Assembly (NCBI GenBank): GCA_033030425.1 | Contig: JAUFSD010000001.1 | Span: 1,736,001-1,800,000 of the forward strand | Length of the DNA stretch: 64,000 nt | DNA from: Verpa conica | Taxonomy: Eukaryota > Ascomycota > Pezizomycetes > Pezizales > Morchellaceae | Direction: 5' to 3' | Shown here: one piece after another, positions 11,030-22,121 of the stretch | How positions within the stretch are numbered: position 1 is the first letter of the stretch | Layout of the letters: each line of letters starts with the position of its first letter | Made by a program: the position numbers and the translations under genes | Notes under the pieces: generated by a model | Told to the model about the DNA's origin: nothing | What the model saw: the letters and a program-made list of their open reading frames with translations, nothing else | Database searches by the model: none

Positions 11030-13832
11030 TACTGAGGAATAATGATTATATATGAGGTAAGCCCCCCCTCCTCCTCCCTCCTATTCGGTCTTTACCAAAT
11101 ATGAGCAAGGTATTGATAAGACATAGTTACCCGATAATTCAATTTTAGTTTTATAGGTAGCCTCTAATATTCTAATGTATTACGTATACGATAGAATATT
11201 ATTAGAGTGAGGTTTATGTGTAAGTCTTATTATTAGTGGCCAAAACAGTCCGAAAAACTAGAGGTACTCATAGCAATGAGGAAGAAGGCCTAAAACGCAA
11301 CGCTAAGCCCACTATGAGAGCTAAGAAATAGCTGCCTCAGATATCAAAGCTTCCTAGGTTATATATTATATTTTAAGTATTGATAAGCATTTTTATGGGT
11401 GTAGTTTGATGGCTGTTACTTTAATAGGGCACCCTAGGGTTTCGGATTGTTTTGTCACTAGCAGTATGGTTTCTAGTGTACGTGTTTAATTCGCAAATAC
11501 ATATGACTTTAAGGCTAGGACAAAGAAACCAACCTTAATAATCCTCTTACCTAGATAAGTATAATTTATTTTTGTTTTGAGTATAAGTATACATATAGAT
11601 GTTATATGATAAGCCCTTGGAGTCACGATATACTGTAGAAAGCGGTATTGATATATCTGCTCTGACTCGTTGGGGGTGTACCAGCTACGGGGGGACATCC
11701 ATCAATAGGCCAGACTATTGGGGAGACGTCCCCTATATGGGCTAGCCTATTTGAGTGACCTCCCCTGTATGGGTAATGACATACAAATATTTCTAGCCAC
11801 CCGAAAACACCCAGGACACAACCACCCCACGTGACAAATACAATAAAGCATGATATAAAAGTTAAAAACCCAAGACAGGTTTATGTCTTCTGTCATCCAT
11901 ACTCTTTGAGCGTACCTATGTTAATTAAGTTATATCGCCTTACTTATATGGAGGATATGAAATATACCCCCAACGGGTAGAGCTGTCCCCGATAGGCAGT
12001 GCCCCTCGGGTAGGTCAGAACATATCCACCATGTCCAGTGGTGTAAAAAAATCCGAGTAAACTGCACCGTAGCTACGCTAGATATTCTAAACCTCCGCTA
12101 CACGTTAGGCCACTATATGAAGGCTAGAGTCCGGGTTGGACTGTTTGATTAGGTGAAACTCTGTCAATTGGAAAATCTCCAACTTAAACAAGATAACCTA
12201 CCGTATTATTTTACGAAATTCAACCTGTAATAGGGGTTATGATGCAATTATCAACATAAAAAAAATAAAAAAAAATAATAAGTTTACTCTGTACCAGTAT
12301 GTCCTAGTGCAAGGAATTTCCACGGCTTCTAACTACTCCGGAGCCTGTTAACGCATACCTACCCCGATCGCAGCGGGCCGGATTTCGTAAGATAATACGG
12401 TATACAAGATCTACAGTTCTATTAGATACTGCCTAGATCGACGCGTGCTCTGACATTGGTTGATCTATTGATGAGATGGTTCGCCAAGATCTTAGGGTCC
12501 ATCCCATTCTAAACAAACGTACCTATGCCCAGGCAGCGTGGGATGACACGTCGAGTTCTACCAAGCACAGCCGTAGGAGGGAATTTGTTTATACGTGTAC
12601 TGCTGCCTATGTGCGATAACGACAGCCTTTAGAGCAGAGAAACCGGCTCTTTCTGCCAAGTGTTTCTGAACCCTCGCGTGTAACATATAGAACCAAGTCA
12701 ATGATACCCGATCGTATCCTCCATAGCTAGCCCCCAAAAAACCTAGACGTTAAGAGATAGCCAGGCATAAGAAATTTATATAAATAGCCCTTAAACGGTG
12801 CTCGTCTTTCTATGGTTCTTATTCTACCTCATGGTGTTAAGAGAACCTTTTAGTATGCATCATCATACATGCTCCACGGAAGACTCCGTTATTGTTACTA
12901 AAATAACACAACGCCAACACCCTAATTACTCGGCGAAATTCCTCAAACGTGCAAGTGCATTCTCACTAGCCAATAGTAATGCCTTCATTGGACCAGAGGC
13001 ATCTCCTCCAGCGAAACCCTACTTACAAGCCCTTATATCTAGGCTTTTCTTTCCTTTTTTCATCCTCAAGTATGAAGATTTGTGAGTAAACCCATCATCC
13101 ATACAGATAGTTATGCGGAGTCGATTCTCGAGACGTCGTCATATGAAGCCAGAGTGGTAAGGGTCCCAACCATGTGTCTTTAAAACTTCATGAAATCCCC
13201 CATCACACAATCGTATTGGATAGAGAGGATAGAATGAGGATCGAGGTCCTGCATGCAAAAAAAAAAAAAAGAAGGTTCAAGAGAATGTTTGGAAATGTGA
13301 CAAGATACGAGCATGTGTCATGTAATACAACTCCCGTTATCCTTTACATACGGAAGATGCCACTATGTATTCCTTTGGTTCTTGTCAAACTACAGAGGGT
13401 TAATATTAATCAATAGTTCAAAATCACCCTCTAAATTCTAGTAGAGCCCCGAATCCATTATCTTTTGCGTTTTAAATCACACCACTAGGGATATTCAACG
13501 GCTTTGTCAAAATATATGTACTATATCTACTAGTCCAGACCTTATCACCCTGAATTCGCCCCTCCATGTATGTAACCGGAGCCCTTCATTTGTTAAACAA
13601 TGGACCTATAAGACTGGATCGGATCGAGGCCTTTTTAGTGGCGTTGGTTGTTTTTCTTTTTGCAAATTTCAGCCCCAAACCCGTTACCGTAAATACGCTT
13701 CCTTACCCCCGTTTCATTACCACCTTCCCCGCAGAGTTTCTGTTCCTACATAACCTTCATTGCTCCATCGACCCCGAAAGGTTCATATTTAACTACAGGC
13801 TAGTGAGAAAGAAAAGTTGATCTATCCTAGCA
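11030..13832. other. Long AT-rich intergenic region, no gene seen
   Basis: 2.8 kb with many stop codons in all frames. A 32-bp imperfect tandem duplication lies at 11710-11773. Short frames at 11486-11698, 12798-13085, 13174-13416 and 13566-13820 have no recognisable motif; two cross A-runs. The region may include the upstream signals of the MARVEL-like gene. Confidence 0.5.
11710..11773. repeat. Two imperfect 32-bp tandem units
   Basis: Units 11710-11741 and 11742-11773 match at 25 of 32 positions, with best agreement in the second half (GAC-TCCCCT-TATGGG). A weaker third copy may precede them from about 11680. Confidence 0.6.
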
Positions 13833-14732
13833 ATGGTTAAGGATGCGCGTTGGCCCGCTTCATCCTTCATTTTCGCACGCTCAGTGCAACTTCTTTGTTC
13901 CGTGGTGATCATATCAGTAACTGGCTATTTCGTTACTTGGTATACCGTGTGGTTTGTTCTTCTACGACCCTCCAGCTTGATGGGCTTATTTGCTCAAATC
14001 TCTTATAGGTATGCGTACTATACGCTTTGTATAGGAGCCTTGACGTTTATCTATATCTGCATCAATTTTGCGCTTTTCTACACCAGCAACCTCCTTCCGA
14101 TGGCCATAGTCGTTTCCGAACCCATCCTACTCATGCTTTGGATAATTGCTATAGGTGCAATAGGAAACGACCAGGCATACTTTCTAGCTAGTGGCTGTGC
14201 TATCGCGCATTACGACGATATAAACAGAGAATATTTCGAAGAGATAGTCCCAGAGTGTGGTCTGTTGAAAGGTGCCTTTGCGATCGTTGTGCTGCAAATG
14301 TTTGTTCTCGGCAATTGATTTATCAGTTTCCCCGAGCCTACTAACTAAGCCACCTTGAACTTACACAGGATATCCATTGTCCCGACGATAGCCCTGGCCT
14401 CTATTGCTCTGCGCAAGACTCAAAATGAACTCATCTGGAGCGAATACGACGCCCAACATGAAGCCAACATGACCGCTGGAATTGGAACTACTATGCCCCC
14501 TTCAGCTTATAGATATGGGGGAAACCCACAGCCATTCTATAACCCCCATCCCTCCAACACTTATTATCAGCCAGCGGCCCCCGAGTTTCAGCCCCATGGT
14601 TACCCTTCTCAACTGCCAGGAGGACTTAACTCATACCCCCAGCATGAATATCCCCCTCCTCATCCTCCTCATCCTCCTCATCCTCCCCCTCATATGCCTC
14701 CCCAAGAGATGTCAGTTGGTAATCAAGGATAG
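13833..14732 (+). CDS. Four-helix MARVEL-like membrane protein with Pro-rich tail
   Basis: Exons 13833-14299 and 14369-14732 (276 aa). Four hydrophobic helices are visible: around VQLLCSVVIISVTGYFVTWY, then YYTLCIGALTFIYICINFAL, MAIVVSEPILLMLWIIAIGA, and a fourth that spans the splice junction (GAFAIVVLQM joined to ISIVPTIALASIAL). A loop between helices three and four contains CAIAHYDD and PECGLLK. This is the topology of fungal MARVEL-domain proteins of the plasma membrane. The cytosolic tail is rich in Pro, Tyr, Asn and His with PPHPPHPP runs. The intron donor is GTTTGT, with a CTAAC branch-like site at 14341; the unspliced frame would stop at 14318 inside the fourth helix, which supports the intron. 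Function beyond membrane organisation cannot be stated. Confidence 0.75.
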
Positions 14733-16195
14733 TACCGTTTCTCATTTATGTGGGCGGCGCCCATGATTTAGGTGTTGGGAGGTTGTGTTAATTTGGTAAT
14801 TATGTATACGAAGTGATGGTATCGTTTGTAGATTTCATGGGAGGTGTATATTCGGCTTTCACGGACATATACTATGAATAACAATATGTCATTGGGGCGA
14901 CCTATAACGGCTATTTTTGCAGATCAATGATACTCTTCTTTACTTTTTGTCGAAATTTCTGTTTCTTTAACGTCATATGGCTCGGTCTAGAAGCACAAGT
15001 GCAGTGAGTCAAGCTCCCCCAAACTGGTCACACACTGAGATCTCTAACGCGTACGTGCTATAGTTGCACTCATGTACAAAAATCTACTTAAGATCTACAT
15101 CTCCAGTTCTCGGGTATGATCCCAAACCCCTCCCCACCCGTTCAGTCTGGGTTTCGAAAATCTAAAGAACCTTGGTTTCAACCTAGCTATTCCACCAACG
15201 CACAAGCTAGGTTCACAGATGTATTCCTATCCATGGAGGATCACTCGAACTTTCCCCCACACTCACCACAACCTCACGTTCAAGCTTGTTAGGGGGGTTC
15301 GATAAGCTTTTTATGTAATTTATTTTCTCATCGTTCAGCCTCAACGGCATTACATAGTTCGCTATCGATATATCCCTGAACATAATTTCGATATTATTTC
15401 CTGTGTCACCACTCAGCCTCTGCTGACTCCGATGTCAGACGGCTATCGGTCAGCAGAGCTTGTGTTTCTATTTAACTGGTTCGGTTATTTATTTTAAATT
15501 ATCAGATCTAGGCTATTTGGTGTTTTATGGTTGTGCTATAATATATATATATCTGCTATTCTGTGTTTTCTCCCCGCCCGGCCAAGTGGATGTGGTGCAG
15601 CTGTCATCATTGATATATTCACAATCCCCTTACACTCTACAACGCGGATACCTACTCTTTCTCGGTGAATTTGAGACATAAGGCAAGTACTTGTACGATA
15701 ACACTTTATCTCTAATGAGCTAACATTTACATTAGGGCAACCCTCCAACTGCTCATCATCGAACCCGGCGAGATCTAAGACAAAGCGCTTTCTGTGCACG
15801 AGGTATCAAAATGGTGGCTGTATGGCTTTGGTCAGTTCTATGTTCACTGGCGGCTCGGTATTTAGATACGTAAGTCTAGGTGTTTGTACCAAATACCGAG
15901 AAAGAGGCTGACAGGAGTGAGGACCAAAAGCGAGAGCAGCAATAAAAACAACGACAAAGAAATTGATACTGACGACTGGTCAGAGATCATAAAGGAGGAG
16001 TAAGATATTTACTATTTATTTAATTCGGTGTTAGGGAAGATGTAGTGCTAGAGAAACCCAAAACTTAAGAATAGTTATTTTCCTTTGGTATCTGAATTAC
16101 GGCCGTCGCTATGTATTTAATACAATTATCTTTCCAAGAACACTCTCAATGAGCAGGAAAGTGGTCAACCATCGCTACTTTACGTGCCTCGTGTC
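14733..16195. other. Intergenic, hairpin and a doubtful exon
   Basis: It contains a hairpin at 15418-15458 (arms CTCTGCTGACTCCGAT and ATCGGTCAGCAGAG, one base bulged). A frame open from 15866 to 16003 ends in an acidic peptide (DTDDWSEIIKEE) that could be a small terminal exon, with splice-like signals near 15675-15736 upstream, but no start or coherent gene could be assembled. Confidence 0.4.
15418..15458. repeat. Hairpin-forming inverted repeat
   Basis: Arms of 16 and 14 bases pair with one unpaired base and an 11-base loop. Intergenic; role unknown. Confidence 0.55.
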
Positions 16196-17101
16196 TCATG
16201 CCCCCCCACTCCCACGCTCAACCAGGAACGATCCATCATCCATATTCTCCTCTGTTTCCACATCAGCACTACCCTCATCTGGCACCAGTGTCTCCCCAAC
16301 ATGCCGAAAATGCCTATCCGAGTACATCAAACTAAACACCTCCTCAGCCCCAATCCCCGCCACATCCTTATCCCCACCGACCACATCCACCTTCGTAACC
16401 TTCCCAACCCAGAGCTGGTGGTCCTCGATCTGTATGGTTCTATGTGTCTCGCACTGTAACCGGAACAAAACATCATCCTCTCTACCCAGCAACGGTGGGC
16501 CTGTGTTGATGTCCGCCAATACAATCTGGCTCCTCGTATATGAAAATGGAGATACTTTTTTCTGATTTGTGGCTCCCAGCTGCGCGAACTTGCCAGCTAG
16601 GAATGCGGATCTCGGTGAAGGCCGGAATATGTGCACCGCGAACTTTCCAGCCTTTGTCATTGCACTAGCTGCCGAAGAAGGTGTTTTGATATTAAATGAA
16701 ACTAGTGGGTGTGGGTTTAACGAGAAGCAGTTGAATGATGAGAGAGTTATCCCACGCCATGTTTGAGGAGAGTTTGTTGTTGCAGAGGTTACTATTACAA
16801 CTTTTTTTTTTTTGGAGAAAGAAAAAAAGTATTAGTTTACGGCCAATTAGACTACATATGTGAGACAAAAGTAGGGTAAAACACCTGGATGTGGTATTTT
16901 ACGCATTACATTCCGGAGTGAAGTCGAAGTTGTCTCGCTGGAAGCTGGGTGAGACTCGGAGGTGTACAGACGAATGTTCTGTAGCGGTGGTGGGGTGCAT
17001 AGGGCTACTCTTGGTATGTGAGCGTGGATAGCAGAAGATATCGAAGCACTCCGAGAAACCCCCCGCAGAAGCAAAAGGCTGAGAGAAGGTACTGAGATCA
17101 T
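16196..17101 (-). CDS. Flavin reductase-like domain protein, probably mitochondrial
   Basis: Exons, in coding order: 17101-16885 and 16791-16196 (270 aa). The junction joins RKIPHP to VTSATTNSPQTWRGITLSSF, which restores the diagnostic start of the flavin reductase/FMN-binding split-barrel family (MRK-PHPV...TS...RG-T-SSF). The next part, SLNPHPLVSFNIKTPSSAASAM, is the usual flavin-contact region, followed by VHIFRPSPRSAFLAGKFAQLG. The first about 55 residues are rich in Ser, Arg and Leu with few acids and look like a mitochondrial presequence (inference). The family binds FMN and reduces it with NAD(P)H or acts as an oxygenase partner; the partner here is unknown. The 93-bp intron contains an A/T homopolymer tract. 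The gene is divergent from the next one, with 245 bp between start codons. Confidence 0.85.
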
Positions 17102-17346
17102 CGAGTCGTCTGTGAGCTTTTAAATAAAGACTTATCGAGGCATCCGTGGTGGTTGCTGGTTCATGGGCAATGTGACGTAGAGAGAGAGAGGGAAATCTGT
17201 GTGAAACAACAAGAACCCCGACCATTCTCCCACTCCGACACCCTCATCACTTATCTACAATCCACAGGACAGAAGCGGGGGCGGAAAGACAAAAAACTGG
17301 GGGCGCTGGAACAGTTGGAGATACCTGCAAAGACTCAATTGGAGGA
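17102..17346. promoter_or_regulatory. Short bidirectional promoter interval
   Basis: The 245 bp between two divergent start codons (17101 on minus, 17347 on plus) must hold both 5' leaders and core promoters. It includes a GAGAGAGAG run near 17180. Both products have mitochondria-like N-termini, so shared control is possible but only inferred. Confidence 0.45.
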
Positions 17347-18390
17347 ATGTCAGCGCGCGCTACCAGTCGGCAATTGCGTCAATCAGGACTCTTCGCCAGC
17401 GGTGATGGTGGGGTGAAATTCCTGTGCAGGGCGCTATTTTCATCAAAAAGAGCCGCATCGACAGCCTCAGAATTGCCCTCTACCAAGGACCCAGCAACAA
17501 ACAGAGCTCCTAAGCCCGTTAAAAAAAATGTATACAACCCGCCCTCATTGCCAATATCTCCTATTATGGACCCAGTTAAATATATACCAATGTCACGGCG
17601 GCACACGGCGAAACTCCAGCGCCCGAAGGGGAACGAAACCTTGACTCCTCGGGAAGAAGCACTAAAGATCAATCCGTACGGTTCGTATCTCTTGATTCTC
17701 CCTCTTCTTGTATTTGCGGTGGTATTAACAAATTTGGAAAAAAATATAGCAAGAATACTAGAAACAGACGTCCGTAATGACGTTGATTTTCACCGTCGAC
17801 TACCGTCATGGTTTCTCATCCGCTTCATATTGCTCGAGCACCCAGAAACACATGAGACATATCTCGCTCCAGATCGACTCAGAGAAGGCTCGGAGTCTCA
17901 GCAACGCTTGGCGCAAGGAAAGTGGGCTGTCAATAATAAAGAACTATTGGACATGCTCAATATAAAAAGACGCTGGCGGAAGCTTGCAGGAGTACATGAT
18001 ATCGATTCCAAGAGAATTGTCTGGAAATTTAATATGTCTAGCCATATCCTAGAGCTCCTTCGGAAGAGGGTTTGTGTGGAGTTGGGGAAGCTACCATGGA
18101 TCGATATTGTGGAGATGCCATGGGATGATGACAATGTTGGGTGTGTTCTGGACTGGAGTGAGAATTGGGATGAAGAGAAGGAATGTTTAACTATGGTGAA
18201 AGAAAAGGAGATCCCGCTACATCATATGAGGACACTCCTGGGAGATGAAATGGCTAAGGAACTTCAGAAAAAGAAGAAGATTCCTGACGAGGTTGTAAGA
18301 ACGGGAATACTGTTGCATGAGAGGTCATTGAAGGCACAGATGTGGCTGATGAGAATAAGAGCCTACTTGGGCATCTGTAGGTCTCGTTAG
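17347..18390 (+). CDS. Probable mitochondrial inner-membrane protein, function unknown
   Basis: Single exon, 347 aa, ATG start. The N-terminal about 60 residues are basic and Ser/Ala-rich without acidic clusters (MSARATSRQLRQSG, LCRALFSSKRAAST), typical of a mitochondrial targeting peptide. One strong transmembrane helix follows at about residues 112-130 (SYLLILPLLVFAVVLTNLEK) after the sequence EALKINPYG. The C-terminal 200 residues are soluble, charged and mostly helical (RRWRKLAGVHDIDSKRIVWKF; PWDDDNVGCVLDWSENWDEEKE). No catalytic motif is recognised. An assembly or translation factor of the respiratory chain is conceivable from topology alone. The gene shares its promoter region with the flavin reductase gene. 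Confidence 0.7.
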   Translation: MSARATSRQLRQSGLFASGDGGVKFLCRALFSSKRAASTASELPSTKDPATNRAPKPVKKNVYNPPSLPISPIMDPVKYIPMSRRHTAKLQRPKGNETLTPREEALKINPYGSYLLILPLLVFAVVLTNLEKNIARILETDVRNDVDFHRRLPSWFLIRFILLEHPETHETYLAPDRLREGSESQQRLAQGKWAVNNKELLDMLNIKRRWRKLAGVHDIDSKRIVWKFNMSSHILELLRKRVCVELGKLPWIDIVEMPWDDDNVGCVLDWSENWDEEKECLTMVKEKEIPLHHMRTLLGDEMAKELQKKKKIPDEVVRTGILLHERSLKAQMWLMRIRAYLGICRSR

Positions 18391-18762
18391 TTTATTTCTC
18401 ACATAACTTTCACCATTATTGCTAGTTATTTTTCTTAAAATATAGTTATATGCAGATACCTCAATCGAGGAGCTTTAGATTTGAATAAAATTTTATGTGG
18501 GTGCTATCTTATTCATATTCGTATCCAGTATACATAGTTCCTCACAGAATCATATATAACAAAAAAGCTTTCAATAAGTATGTTTTACGGCCAAGTCTAT
18601 AGTATTTATACCACAACGCACGAAAAGTATTCTAGCTTCTAATTAACTATATGAATACTTTTCCCCAAAAAATCCTTACAGTGCCGAGTGTATTGCGAGA
18701 GTTCCATTCTAAGATAATATAATCAACACTTGAATCGAGAACGGCCTAATGCTTTCGCCAAA
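18391..18762. other. Spacer between convergent genes
   Basis: 372 bp of AT-rich sequence between two 3' ends. It should hold both transcript ends; no clear signal beyond AATAAAAT-like words near 18485. Nothing else seen. Confidence 0.5.
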
Positions 18763-19383
18763 TTAGTTGATAATGGTAGCATTAGCGCCAGCCCCAAGTA
18801 GCATCTTCACAAGCGACATCATAACTATGTCTTCTAGGTCCTCTTCCATGAATACGAGGTCAAGAGGCGTGCTTCCTTCACTGTTAGGAACATTAACATC
18901 GGCTCCGTTATCCAATAGCACCCTCACTACCTCTACCCGATTTACTGTAACAGCCCAGTGAATAGGGAGACAACCCCACTCGTCGATTATATCAAGTCTA
19001 GCACCCTCAAGAAGCAGTAGCTCGACTATATTCATGAATGCAACATACTTAGAGTCTTCTGCAAACCCCCGGAAAGATCTCGTGGCCTTAATAAAGGCAG
19101 ATTGAACCCTCGTTATATAAGACTCTTCACAAACCTTATAGGTGGACCCACCGTCATGGATTAGCTTGAGTATTGCCCGGACATGACCTTCGTTGGAGAA
19201 ATAAGCTGCGTGGTCGAGTGGAGGCATCCCATCCATGTCTTCAAGAGCAAGTCTGTTGATAACCGCTTTTAGGATTTCGTGATGGTTTTTATCAACCCTC
19301 ATGAATCGGGTAATATCCTTGCTAGGGAGATAATCGGTGATTTCGAGGACAAGTTCTACTGGAAGCCGATAAATGGGGTTCAT
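18763..19383 (-). CDS. F-box and ankyrin-repeat protein
   Basis: Single exon, 206 aa, ATG start at 19383. The first 40 residues (YRLPVELVLEITDYLPSKDITRFMRVDK) form an F-box-like motif, which in family terms binds Skp1 in SCF ubiquitin ligases. Ankyrin units follow: one degenerate unit around residues 53-80 (PPLDHAAYFSNEGHVRAILKLI), then ELLLLEGARLDIIDEWGCLP, IHWAVTVNRVEVVRVLLDNGADVN and GSTPLDLVF...VKMLLGAGANATI. The combination suggests a substrate adaptor. The protein is short for this class, which often has more repeats, and it may end early. Filamentous ascomycete genomes often carry many such variable genes, so this one may be lineage-specific. No intron is needed. Confidence 0.8.
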   Translation of the reverse strand: MNPIYRLPVELVLEITDYLPSKDITRFMRVDKNHHEILKAVINRLALEDMDGMPPLDHAAYFSNEGHVRAILKLIHDGGSTYKVCEESYITRVQSAFIKATRSFRGFAEDSKYVAFMNIVELLLLEGARLDIIDEWGCLPIHWAVTVNRVEVVRVLLDNGADVNVPNSEGSTPLDLVFMEEDLEDIVMMSLVKMLLGAGANATIIN

Positions 19384-20892
19384 TTTTGTCCTTATGTCTT
19401 CTACCCGAGTGGGTAGATAGTGGTCAGTAGTGCACGTAGAATAGTGCTGTGAGAATGGCCGGTGTTGTATTTAAATACTGAGAGGGTAATTCCTATAGGT
19501 AGTTATATTTGTTTCCTGTTTCTCTGTTTGATAGATGTGATAAAATTTCGACTAGCTAATTCTGAATTTGAGTGTAGAGCTTTCCACAAAATAGAAGGCA
19601 TTACTATGATATGATACTCAGTTAAATTAACTAAATACAATGGAAAAATCGATGGAATCAAGCGATATAATAATAATGCAGGAATACATGTGCATACACG
19701 TGTAGTTAAAAATTAAGTGCGGTCTTGTGATGTAGAACCTCAAAATTCTATAAAAAGCTAGTGATTTTATATGTAAGTATTGTGGGGGGACAAAAATAAC
19801 CGTGGATTACATAGTGACAACAACCCACCCCCACCACTAAAGTTCAACAAGCTGATAAGACAAAGATGAGAACTTTATACACATGACAAAATGCATCATT
19901 GAGAGCCCCTCTATGCCAGGGAGAAAATTCACTGTACTATTTGGGAGTTTCCATTCACAGGGTGCCTTAGTAGCTAAAAACTACTTTATGATTTTTATTA
20001 GGTATTTTTATTCAGTAGAGATTATCACTATGAGGGTAGTTACCACATTAGGCTTTACTTAATATGCACCAAGTAATTGTCAGAAAGAAGGGATTTTGTT
20101 GAAGCAGTGGATCCTGCTGTATCAAGTCCTTTTTTGTGGCCATAAAGAACCCATAATACAGTAAGCCTGAGTAATCAACAAGACATTTTTCCATGGTAAA
20201 AATGTTCATCTAGGACTATCCTTTAGGCCAATAAGTTATTAGACTGGTATATTTATTCTTGTGGTTGTGGTAGTACCTTTAGATTTCTGTGTTTTTTGAG
20301 GTGTCGATCCGCGGTTATTTTTGTCCCCCCACAATAGATAATCACGTTTTATCACTCGTTAGAAATTATGTAATGCAATATTCTTAGAGAAGATGAGCCC
20401 ACCGAGGATTATTCTATCAACTACTATCCTATATATATAGCTAGCGAGAACCCGTACAAAATCCCTAGTACTAGGGCACTATTAAAAGCAAGTATCGTTC
20501 CTTAAATATCATAAGATACATGTATATTATATAGATATTTAGCATTTTTCCTTTTACTATCCCTACATACCATTTATTAACTACACTAATAAAAAGTCCC
20601 CCGATTCAATGCCGTAGTGTGGGCTCCCCCGAGCTGATACAATTTATATACCGGTGCATCAATACTCTTGAGGCCCAGCCCGCATCACATGCAAGGACTA
20701 TAGCTGCATCTGCTACAACGGGGGAGGTTTGTGCAAAAGCGGAAAGAGCACCAACACGTAAGACCTCAGCCCAGCCTGCGGAGTGGAACATCGAGTGCAC
20801 GTGAACAGCCTCACAACTACCTTCAGACATCATCATCACCATCATCCCACATTGACAATTCATTCATAAACTCTACCAGTACATCTCTCATA
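19384..20892. other. Intergenic region filled mostly by an inverted-repeat element
   Basis: It contains the TA-flanked 555-bp element at 19780-20334. The rest is AT-rich and serves as upstream sequence for the F-box/ankyrin gene (left) and the lipase gene (right, with a CATCATCACC-rich leader near 20825). A short frame at 20619-20976 overlaps this leader and is not considered a gene. Confidence 0.55.
19780..20334. mobile_element. 555-bp MITE-like element with 28-bp terminal inverted repeats and TA duplication
   Basis: The left end starts TTGTGGGGGGACAAAAATAA, then CCG; the right end read on the opposite strand is identical for these 23 bases. The match goes on as one T/C difference followed by GGAT (27 of 28 identical). 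TA dinucleotides flank both ends (19778-19779 and 20335-20336), as expected for a Tc1/mariner-superfamily insertion. No open frame longer than a few dozen codons lies inside, so it is non-autonomous. Near-identical ends suggest a fairly recent insertion or preserved function of the ends. The family name is unknown to me. Confidence 0.88.
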
Positions 20893-22121
20893 ATGGCTGC
20901 TACAGAAGAGTCAACTAAACGCCTCAGCGACGGTACCGAGATTTATACAAAGATTTGGAAGGTCAGCTATACCTAACACTATGTACCGCTGATAACCCCT
21001 AGCTGACAGCTAAACTAGACGACTTCCGAGCCAGTTGCTCATGTTTTCTTTCTCCACGGCTTCTCTGACCATTGTATGCTTTCCCTATCTCAGTGCTATC
21101 ATAGCTTAGATCTTAATGTTATCTAGGCAACGCTTACTATACATTCCCAACTTTTCTCGCTTCCCGTGGAATCGAACTATTCTCTTTCGATCAGCGCGGC
21201 TGGGGACGCTCCTCTCCCCTGAAAAGCCAGCAGGGCCTTTCTGGCGGCACGTCCCAAATTTTAGCTGATATCGATGAACTTCTCTCCTCTCGGTTGGAGG
21301 CGCGCCCAAATATTCCTTGCTTCCTGATTGGTCACTCTATGGGTGGTGGTGTTGCATTGACCTATGCGCTCCAAGGTAGCCACAGAGATAAACTTGCAGG
21401 GACCGTTGTGTGGAGCCCAATGCTTCAACTTGCAGATAAACCCTTTTTTGCTGTAGTTACCGTTGGCAAGCTCACGGCCAAACTTCTTCCAAACAAGCAG
21501 ATTGTACAGAAGTTACCTGCTACGTACATGAGCAGAGACAAAGCAGTCTGTGACGACTTCGCTAATGATCCGGTTTGTTCCCCCCCTCCCCATAAAAGAT
21601 AATTTTACGCATTATAATCAAAATGTATAATTATTGACAAAATGGGGAGTAATAGTTGAATCATGATACAGGTACCTTGATCGGTATTTCAGATATGTTG
21701 ACTCGGGGGGAGAACCTAATGAAGCCCGAAATCAACGCTGGTTTTGCGGTTGACAAGCCTATCCTCGTCTTGCATGGTTCTGGTGACAAGGTATACCCCT
21801 TTACCGTACCTCCCTCTAAAAGCTACTTTATAACTAATCAGTGTGTCACTTAGGTTACCAGCTACAGTGCTTCTAAAACGTTTGTAGAATCTTTAAAGAT
21901 CAAAGATAAAACCTTCATCTCATACGATGGGTGGTACCACAAATGTGCGTTCCCTTACCATCCCCCACCCCTACCCTATTCTACTACTAGATATGTTAAC
22001 TAATCTCAATTATGTATATCTAGTGCATGCAGAACCAGGTGATGACAGGATCAAATTTGCGACAGATGTTGCGGATTGGATTACCGCCAGGGTTACTACA
22101 GGGGCACCATCTAAGCTGTGA
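20893..22121 (+). CDS. Monoglyceride lipase (alpha/beta hydrolase)
   Basis: Exons 20893-20961, 21019-21073, 21127-21572, 21656-21790, 21854-21944, 22024-22121 (297 aa). The order is that of the monoacylglycerol lipase/serine aminopeptidase S33 family: HVFFLHGFSDHC (oxyanion HG), FDQRGWGRSS, IGHSMGGGVAL with nucleophile Ser at about 112, ILVLHGSGDKV with acid Asp at about 234, and GWYHKLHAEPG with the base His at about 267. Yeast Yju3 is the best-known relative; it hydrolyses monoacylglycerols on lipid droplets and membranes. The length equals the family norm, which supports the five-intron model. The first intron uses a less common donor (GTCAGC) and the third uses GTTTGT with the acceptor AATAG just before LNHDTGTL. 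No signal peptide is present, so the enzyme should be intracellular. Confidence 0.93.

Noticed and set aside
15866..16003. Possible terminal exon ending DTDDWSEIIKEE
   Set aside because: Acidic tail looks coding, but no upstream exon chain with a start codon could be built.
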